From the NCBI GenBank assembly GCA_029582165.1, contig CM055881.1, positions 16,263,094 through 16,327,093 of the forward strand: a stretch of DNA of 64,000 nucleotides, in the 5' to 3' direction. Shown here piece after piece: positions 56,504 to 64,000 of the stretch. The notes under the pieces are model-generated. The model saw only the letters and a program-made list of their open reading frames with translations. It did no database searches and was not told where the DNA came from. Made by a program: the position numbers and the translations under genes. This DNA is from Portulaca oleracea. Taxonomy: Eukaryota > Streptophyta > Magnoliopsida > Caryophyllales > Portulacaceae. The first letter of the stretch is position 1. Each line of letters opens with the position of its first letter.

Positions 56504-58104
56504 TGTTTAGGCCCATTTTAAGGCCAAAATTATGCTCCCGAGCTTGCTCTTTTCGTTTGATTCCGAGTTATTTTCGTTATTTTTACTTGAATTTTAGTTC
56601 TTTTGCAGGTTTCTTAGGTTTGAGGAATAAAACAAGGCAAAGGAGTAGTTTGAGGGCAAATCAGGGAGTCCCGAGGGATTTCCCGAGCCAAGCCGAGCCA
56701 AAGAATACCAAGGAGTGAAGCGAGGACAGCCCGAGAAGGTTTTTTTTCCCAAAGATGAGTTTTGGCAGGATCGTATCACCCGCTACAATCTTTGTAACGG
56801 CCGCTACACCCAAGGAAGAAAAGAATGGGGAAGTCGAAGGCCATGCCACCCGCGACGCTCAGGGTGGCACCCGCGACGCTCAGGGTGGCACCCGCGAAAG
56901 ATGAACTTGGGGAAGGATGCCTAGAACGGTCGCGCTCACGACCAGCAATGTGGTGCCCGCATACCCGCGCGAAAACCAAATCGTCTCCCTAGCTTTCTCA
57001 CCGTCGCGCTCGCTACGTCTGTCGTTGCGCCTGCGACTACCCTGTTTTACGCATAATGTAATGGCTGAAATGGTTGCGTTTTGAGTAACTCCCTTGCTTT
57101 GTATAAATACTTTAGTGACGATTTTATTGGAGGAGAGCTTAGTTCTACACTTTTACTGTTCATTCTAGTTTTTAGTGAGAGAAAGTGTGTAATTAGTGAG
57201 TCATTAAGGAGATTTCTACTTTGATTAATTCTTGCTTGGATTTGGATTGTAATCAAGAATTGGAGCTTCAACAATTGGAGGATTGTGAAGATCATCAATT
57301 CTAGTGTTCTTTGGTTATTGGTTTTCATCATTTCATAGGTGTTTTCCTCTCCTCTACTTTACTATTGCATTGTTAATTACTTGTTTCCTTGTTGATTGTC
57401 TTGATTGCTAGCCAATTGCTTAGTTTGAGATTGATGTTACTTTGTGATTATAAATTATGTTTAGGTTTGGGTTTGTTGGTGTTAGCTTAGCTTTAGTGAT
57501 GATTATTGGCTAGCTATCCTATGGGTTAGGGGGTGATTAAGTGTGTTGATAGGTGATTAGGAATGGGTTAGCAAGTTAGGGTGTAATTAGGAAGACAATC
57601 AAATTCCCACCTTAGTCCTTCCTTCAAGTGGGGTGCATTAGGGACTGGAAGCTCTCTAATGTACTGATCACTTGTCAATGGAAGGCTAAGAAAGGGATAG
57701 TTAGTCACTCGCTCACAGAAGTGAGGATGGGACTAACTAGGGAATTATGTTGTATTAACCCTCCGAGTCCGTGGTGGGCTTTGAGGAAGTTAATCCGGAC
57801 TGCCCTTGGAAGAGGGAGAACGATGGCCCTATCCTAGCAGAATTCCCACTTGATTTTCTCCTGCTTTTTACCCCTTAACTGCGAAATCCATTACCTTTGA
57901 CCCCGTTGACATCCTAAAACCCCCGAAGCCCATTTTGATCATTTGACCGAACTTTTATCTATTTTTTTATCTGTTACCCTTAGTGAACCTTCTGACCTAC
58001 CTGTTACCCTTAGTGATCGACTTTCCATCTGACCAAGACCCTTAGCTAGGCCCCCAACTCCTTGAGAAGAACGACAAAAACTGGGTATACAAAACCGACT
58101 GTAA
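56504..58104 (+). mobile_element. LTR of the second Athila subfamily
   Basis: The LTR begins TGTTTAGGCCC and is about 1.6 kb long. The 3' end is placed near 58104 by alignment with the tail of 36980-38688 (shared 'gaacgac/taaaa' and 'ccgact' blocks) and is less certain. Dyads of the CACCCGCGAC / GTAGC...GCTAC type lie at 56770-57040. A primer site does not follow, so this is a 3' LTR. Confidence 0.8.
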
Positions 58105-58420
58105 AGTAACTGATGAGCTGGTCTCTTTGGTAGCGTAGCGGGAGGAGGGAAAAGAAGGGCCCTTGCCTAGTAACCCCCGTTAAAACCCCCGTTTTCTCAC
58201 TCATCCACGTCAAAAAATTAACCCCGACACAATACCTAAGGGAGTGGTGAACCGGTCTCTGTGCTGACGTAGTATACAACCAACCAATGTCTTGTAACAT
58301 GGGTCAGTGAGAAAAACGAAGGGGCTAATGGGATTCTTGGGTTGGGGCATGTTTTTTTTCCTACCGCCAGCCACATTAGCACGGGAACCGATTCACCACC
58401 CTATTAGTTACTGTTGGTAT
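58105..58420. mobile_element. Possible MITE with imperfect inverted ends
   Basis: AGTAACTGATGAGCTGGT at 58105-58122 is similar to the reverse complement of 58396-58412 (AGTAACTAATAGGGTGGT). No clear target duplication was found. It lies between the Athila LTR and the host gene. Confidence 0.35.
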
Positions 58421-61400
58421 AATAATATAACCAACTTATAAAAGTCAACGTTATTATTGTCTAATAATCAAAATCGATATATTATAATTCAATAAATTTA
58501 AAGGTCGGTATATTCACATCTAGAAATTAAAAAAAACAAATTTAGTGACATTTTTATTTTCCCGAGCACTTCACAAAGGTATTTTAAGTTGATTGGGTTG
58601 GGGGAAACAAGAATGGTAGGGAATGGGCTTATACCCATAATTGGTTGAGAGAATAGGGGGATGGAGGTTGGGCCGGATCTCAGATCCCTATTTGTTGCTA
58701 CCTTTATACTCTCCTGCATTTCTTTGCTTTTCCATCTTTGAAAGCACTTACCTCACATTTTCACCCACCAGGTACGAATTCATTCATTTTCCTCTGCTAC
58801 CTTGCTGTATTAAACTTTTCAATATTCAATCGATCAACGGCACATTTAGGTATGATTTCTATGTGTCGATTTCATTTTGCTGCACAACGGTGGGTTTTTT
58901 TTTAATGTTCTAATTCGCAACCCTAAATTATGTTTCAGATCTTATTCAATTTGATGTTGCATGGGTTTCGGATTTGTATTTATGATTTGCATTTCGCGTT
59001 TAAAAATCTACCGCCTGCCGTTCATTTGATCGATTTGTTTATCTGCATGTTCCATGGTTGCTTCGATCATTTGGATAAACTCTGCTGTTGAAGGGACCGA
59101 ATGCTGGCTGAAGAAAAGAGTTTTTGTTTGGGGAATACATTGTTTCGGAATTTTTGTGAATGTCGACTGTCTTTGCCTGGGTTTTGTGGCATTCCTTAAT
59201 TTCACTTGAAATTCCTTAGGGTGTTCAACTATACATGCTTGCCGTTAAAAATGATTTTTTATTATCTCTGCTGCTGATAAGTTAAGATTAACCACTTGAA
59301 ATTGTGTAAAATTTCTCGCTTTCGTGTGAGATGGAATTGTGGTGACAGGGTTGCTGGGGCATATTCCATAATCTTGACTCCTGACTCCTGACTTGTCTGC
59401 CAGGGCTTTAGCTAGGCGAGAATAGTGATGAATGGTGTAATTTTGTTGGTGTAGCCACAATCTCAATGTGAATGCTATTTTGATTTAATGTTTGCTTCAT
59501 GTAATGCCATCTCATGTATACATTATATTCCCCTTTTTTAATGGAAAGAGTGATCTCTTTTGGTTTTGATGGTCTGATCATTAAAATATTTCAAAAATCC
59601 CATCCATGCTTGGGTGCATGCAAGGCCTTGTGTTCAGTGACTTCAGTCCTTTCTGGTGGCATCTTTAGAGGGTTGTAAGCGTGGTCACTGTCCAGGATTG
59701 GAACATTGCCATGTTTAATCATTGTAGATGGTTTTTCATGGCTGCTGTTCTTAACTCTTGCAGTTGACCAATTCGTTATTGATGTGTATGGCCATTACTC
59801 ATGAATTAGCCTGTCATTAGCTTGTATCATTTGATTCTCCTTTCTTTCTTTTTTTGTTTTGCTTTTTTACACTCAAGCCAGCTTCTTGACTGCAGTGCTT
59901 GGGGGTTTTGTTAGTCTGTAGCCTACTAAAGTATTTTCATTTTTTTTATTATTTTTGATTTTTATGTGTGTGGAAAAAAAGAGGAGGAAAAAGGGGGGGG
60001 GGGGGATGCGCCAGAAAGGAGCTTCTTTTATCTAGCTGCCTCTGTCCATATAACTTTAGAAGCTTTTTTGAACCTGTGCGTTTGTCAATGTGTGGGTCTT
60101 CATGTTAACTACCAAATATCCGAGCACACTTGCTCTGCTCTTTTTGTTTCTAGATTGTCTAATTCTTCATATGTAGTTTTTGGTGATTCTAACGCATAAG
60201 TTATGTATTGATGCAGGCATTTTGTAGGGCCTTGAGCACAATTTCTACTTGTTTATATTATCAATGTGAGTATTGTGCTCTTTTCATGTATGCCCTAATT
60301 TCTTCTTCTACTATGGTCCCTGTAGATTTTTCTGAGGTTGTAACATACGTTGTTAATTGTGTCATTCCATCTTCTCCAGCTGTGGAATAATTAGTTTAGT
60401 TGTTCAAAGTGATTTTTCAATGACCGGTATATCTCTTCTCCTGCATAGCGCTAAGAAAATATCCAGTAAAAGGGCCAACTATGTGTGAGCTGCACTGGTA
60501 ACTGTCTGTTAATGTTGCTTGCCCTACAGTCTGCTTTTTGGAGAAGGTTGACGTATGAGTCTGCTATAGATGCATCATTGAGGCCACAGCGCCTCACAAG
60601 CATTTATTGTGCAATTTATGGCGTGTTATGTTCAAGTTATGTAAGTTATTGGCTACTAGATGTAAGTTTGAGGTCTCGAATCTTCTTCAGTTGCAAACCT
60701 TTAGCTTCCTAGGGACAGAAAAGCATCACCGTGTACTATTTAGTATTTTAAAAAGTGAAATTGGTGAGTATTTTAGCTGCATTTTTTAGTGATTGTTTCT
60801 GCTTTAGGCTTGAAGATTGTATCTCCACCTTTAATTCTTTCTTCCCCTTATCACTTCTTCCCCTTCGTCCATCTTGCAAGTGTTTTAATACTGTAGTTAT
60901 GGATGGCAATCGCGAGAAGGTCTCTAGTTTGTGGAAGGGTGTTGTAAGCCTGCAACGGTCTCAATCTTCAAGGATGTTACACAAGAGGTCTTGTGATTCT
61001 ACAATATGCATTATGCCCCCTGTTTTCATTAGTGGGGGCAACATTGAACTTCAAATTTGCATCATTGTCATATCTCATGTCCAGCTATTAACACCTAATA
61101 AGTTAGTACCCCCTTCATTCTGTATTATTTGTCTTTTACGGTTTATGGATTGGTACCAATGTGCCTAATAAAGTAAACTATTTTGATAAACTCTCCCTTC
61201 CTTTTACTGGGTGGAGAAACAAATGGTATTGGGTGAGATGAGTAACATGAGTTAATATCAATGGAAAGAGTGGGTATTAAAGAGATGGTTAATTGTTAGG
61301 GATAAAACTGGCAACGTAGTTATTGAAAATGTGATGTGACAAATATTATGAACCAAAAGAGGGTTTAGTCTAAGTGGCAAATATTGTGGAATAGAGGAAG

Positions 61401-61534
61401 TATTCTTGTTTGACAATTGTGAATTAGCTGATCTAATTACCTTGTCTTCACCATACGCCATTAAATCTTGTTCTCGGCTGTGGACGCGTGATCATTTCGA
61501 AAAGGAATTCATTGTGTTTCTTTGGTATTTGAAG
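58421..61534 (+). other. 5' region of QCR6: promoter, leader and large first intron
   Basis: AT-rich, gene-like DNA with many short open frames that are not credible. The first exon of QCR6 should be here and must end in AT so that the Met codon is completed by the G at 61535. Three AT|GT candidates were seen: near 58864 (GTGTCG), 60265 (GTGAGT) and 60640 (GTAAGT). The last two have the best donors. A pyrimidine-rich stretch at 58690-58780 could be the transcription start zone. A G-run at 59992-60005 may contain sequencing errors. Confidence 0.4.
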
Positions 61535-63304
61535 GGCGGATGAAGAGCCTGTGGATCAGAAGATCCGTTGTGAAGATGAGTGCAAGCCAAAATGTGTGAA
61601 ACAGTTGTTTGAATATCAGGTAAAATATCCACAGCTTGTTCTACTTTTACTTATTTCACCCATGCGTTTAAAATTTACTTTGCGTAGCTATGTGATAAAC
61701 CTAATTGTCTTTTATGTCAAATTTATTAAATGTGTGTGTGTGTGTGTGAAATTGAAAATTGAACCTTGGCGAGAGAGCTAAGCAAAGAGAGTCATTGCTA
61801 CTTGGAGAGATCAAGGATTGGGAATTAGAGATTGATTCCATCAACATATCGTTGTATTTTGGCACCGTTTGACTCTCATAATTATGTGCTCCTTACTCTT
61901 TTAAATGTACAGTTCAAAAGTTTTCTCTTAGAACGGTGGTAAACCTGTACAATTGACTTGACCTAAGACCCTAAATGGAGATGCTAAATTAGTTTTATAT
62001 GGGCTGGTGAGGCTAGGCAGCTATACATACAATGTACTGTTTAATGGTTGTGTATATTAGTTGTCTCTGGATATAAATTTGTTCAGCTGCGATACTCCAT
62101 TCCAAACCCACTTTTGTAATGTGCCACTCAAATGAGTGATCTAGTGCTACTTATCTTTATTTATTTCCCTTTTGCAAGAGTAATGCCTTGTAGTCTATAG
62201 AATTTTGATTATAAATGTATCCTCCAGTCGTCTTAATTTCTGTTTAAAATTGCAAATATACTATTTTCCCCGAAAAATAAATCTGCAAAACCCCACTGTA
62301 TCAAGTTAAGACTTAAGATCTTGTCCTATTAGGACTGGATAGACATGTTCAATGCCCATATGCGTTGATATGTTGAACTTGGCAGCTTTTGGGAAAAAAA
62401 AAAATTTGTGCATTATTTGCCTAATGTGAAAAAGTATCCAAATGTTTTTGTGGCCTTGTGGGCATGTTCAAGTGTTGTGTCTCGTACAGGGATGCATCAC
62501 ATGGGATGAATACAATGGCCACTATGGGTGAGATTAAGCTCAGGCTCCACACACCCAAAATTCACCTTACTCCCTTCTGTGAGATAAGTAATTGTCTTCA
62601 TTTTGCTACCTTCAGGAAAACATTTGATGATACCACTCTGACTTGTCAGATTTTATGTTTTCATGAATCAATTTGAGTTGGATATGCCTTCATATAAGGT
62701 GGGCACTGACGGTAGCTTTTTCTGTGTAACAAAACACACTTGTACCTGTAATTCAACACAGACTAAGGCAATTCTATTCTTGACTCCTGAATGGGTATGA
62801 CCAGAAAAGAATGGACCCAAAGAGTTTTGGACCAATATTGGTACTGTATTTTGACTAGTTACAAGACAACATAAATAGATATAAACATGAAAGTGTATGG
62901 TGGTTAAACTGGAAAAAAAGCATTGTTATGCCATTCTGAAAATTTAGTTCAAGTTTATTTGAATTGAATGCATGACTGAAAGGAAGAGATGCTGAAGCAG
63001 GCTCTCCCTCACCTTTCGGCATATCCTTTCTGGATCTGGCTGATGAGAGTGTGTTCAACCATTCTGAAATTGTGGAATCTGTGATGCAGGCATGTGTCAA
63101 GAGGGTCCAGGGTGATGAAACTGGCGAAAAACATTGTACAGGACAGTATTTCGACTACTGGTCTTGTATAGACAAATGTGTAAGCAAATTCTATCCTTTG
63201 CAAAATGGGTTTGACATTATGAGCCTCATAATCTCGTCTTCACACTTATTTTTCCCTGGTGGAATATGCAGGCTGCACCAAAACTATTTACTAAGCTGAA
63301 ATGA
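61535..63304 (+). CDS. QCR6: Cytochrome b-c1 complex subunit 6 (hinge protein), last three exons
   Basis: Exons 61535-61619, 63090-63179 and 63272-63304, all with AG/GT borders, join into a 69-residue protein. The start codon is split: AT is in exon 1 and G is at 61535. The protein begins MADEEPVDQ (acidic) and has a twin C-x9-C layout: C21/C31 and C45/C55, with flanking C17 and C59 and an extra C13. The block 'HCTGQYFDYWSCIDKC' (residues 44-59) and the end 'APKLFTKLK' are diagnostic of the hinge subunit. The plant protein is usually about 69 residues, so it looks intact. It sits in the intermembrane-space side of mitochondrial complex III and aids the cytochrome c1-cytochrome c interaction. 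Twin C-x9-C proteins are usually oxidised in the intermembrane space. No break is seen. Confidence 0.93.
61620..63089 (+). other. QCR6 intron 2 (after exon 2)
   Basis: 1470 bp, donor GTAAAA at 61620 and acceptor TGCAG ending at 63089. It contains a (GT)n microsatellite at 61732-61747. Short open frames within it are not genes. Confidence 0.9.
63180..63271 (+). other. QCR6 intron 3
   Basis: 92 bp, donor GTAAGC, acceptor TGCAG. Short plant intron. Confidence 0.92.
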
Positions 63305-63600
63305 AGATCTTCTGCCCCAAGAAATGTAGACTGCTCAGTATTCATCAAACTATGCAAACTCGAGCTTGCCCTTTTCCCCTCACTTCATTACTGTACAAGT
63401 TTCTTGTGCGCTACACATTGACTGGTTTCAACTGGGATGCATTTTCATAATCCCTTGAAAGCTAACCCTTTGGCAAACTGAAACCTTTTTGGAATAAATG
63501 AGGTTGCCAGGACGACCCTATTTTTAGTTTCCATGATTTTGGAATAATGTCAGTTCTATTGACTTTCATAATAAAGTTGACACTTGGCTTCATACCTCGT
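63305..63600 (+). other. QCR6 3' untranslated region with polyadenylation signals
   Basis: AATAAA lies at 63493-63498 and again at 63570-63575, about 190 and 265 bp after the stop codon. The exact end is not known. Confidence 0.5.
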
Positions 63601-63630
63601 CTTTATTTATTTATTTATTTATTTTTGCTC
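63601..63630. repeat. TTTA microsatellite
   Basis: About six TTTA units, downstream of QCR6. Confidence 0.9.
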
Positions 63631-63679
63631 TCTTATAGAGGTTCCTATGGCTCGGTGAAAAAAGTTAACTTTACATGAA

Positions 63680-64000
63680 TGATAAAGACCATGTTTGGCT
63701 ACGGTTCAACTTATAAAAAAATTGGTTTTGGGAAACAGTTTCTGAAAAACAAATTCTTTAGAAATTATAAGGTGTTTGCTAGATTTACTTTCAAAAGCCT
63801 TTTTAAAAATTAGAAACAATTTTCAAGTGTTTGGTTAATATTTCATAAAAGCTTTCCTTTTAATTTAACTTCAACAATCACCTTTTTATATTTGATTACT
63901 ACTTAATAATTTGTTTCTTTTTTATCGAAAATGTTTATGATTTTTAATATTGGTATATGTCCACTGAATTATTAATAGTAAATAATAATGTTAACTTTAA
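63680..64000. mobile_element. Possible hAT/MITE-type AT-rich element, cut by the window end
   Basis: The stretch holds 'gtttggct', 'gtgtttgct' and 'gtgtttggtt' motifs between long A/T-rich runs, as found in many plant MITEs. No ends could be verified. Confidence 0.3.

Noticed and set aside
60755..61168. Open frame of 137 codons in the QCR6 upstream region
   Set aside because: No family motif, hydrophobic start, inside an intron-like region and ending before exon 2. Treated as chance.

Overview
The window is nuclear DNA of a flowering plant, most likely a eudicot. It has spliced genes with AT-rich introns and no bacterial-type gene spacing. About 58 kb of the 64 kb is nested and rearranged Ty3/gypsy LTR retrotransposons of the Tat, Athila and Reina-like types, interrupted by one Mutator-like (MULE) DNA transposon. 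One host gene is recognisable, near the right edge: a four-exon gene for the hinge subunit of mitochondrial complex III (QCR6; last three exons 61535-63304). The species cannot be fixed from this sequence.

Left part (1-14167): a Tat LTR tail (1-713); a minus-strand Athila-like gag-protease element (714-6931) whose gag is split by a solo LTR with a near-perfect 5-bp target duplication; a Tat LTR head (6932-7284); a minus-strand non-autonomous Reina-like array with two complete 1-kb LTRs (7285-12135); and a minus-strand Tat 3' LTR plus a piece of its internal end (12136-14167).

Centre (14168-28723): one nearly complete plus-strand Tat element. Its 5' LTR is truncated. It has a tRNA-Arg type primer site, gag, protease, RT, two RNase H domains, integrase, then two spliced-looking antisense genes (one with a plant-mobile-domain fold signature), a 22-bp minisatellite, a polypurine tract and a 1677-bp 3' LTR. 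That LTR abuts a truncated mobile-domain gene (28724-29487). Opposite this gene lies a MULE transposase gene fused to an OTU cysteine-protease domain (29823-32939, minus strand). Together they look like the remains of one MULE. A third Tat end follows (33341-34396).

Right part (34397-58104): Athila-type elements. A truncated copy (34397-36979) shares its LTR with a full element (36980-51109: tRNA-Asp type primer site, gag, protease, RT/RNase H, integrase, env-like ORF, 1-kb mosaic tandem duplication, 3' LTR). Next come a reversed Athila-type LTR piece, a Tat LTR tail, and the 3' half of a second Athila subfamily with its LTR. All retroelement reading frames carry stops or frameshifts, so these are fossils, though several are young enough for domains to be read directly. 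The rest (58105-64000) is host DNA with a possible MITE and the QCR6 gene.

Most unusual signals: (1) every LTR family here carries its own short, repeated, GC-rich dyad motif in the LTR and often also near its 3' end, with paired (compensatory) base changes in one family; (2) antisense mobile-domain genes with introns inside the Tat element; (3) three polypurine-like tracts per Athila 3' region; (4) LTRs flanked by internal sequence on both sides in three families, the mark of tandem recombination.
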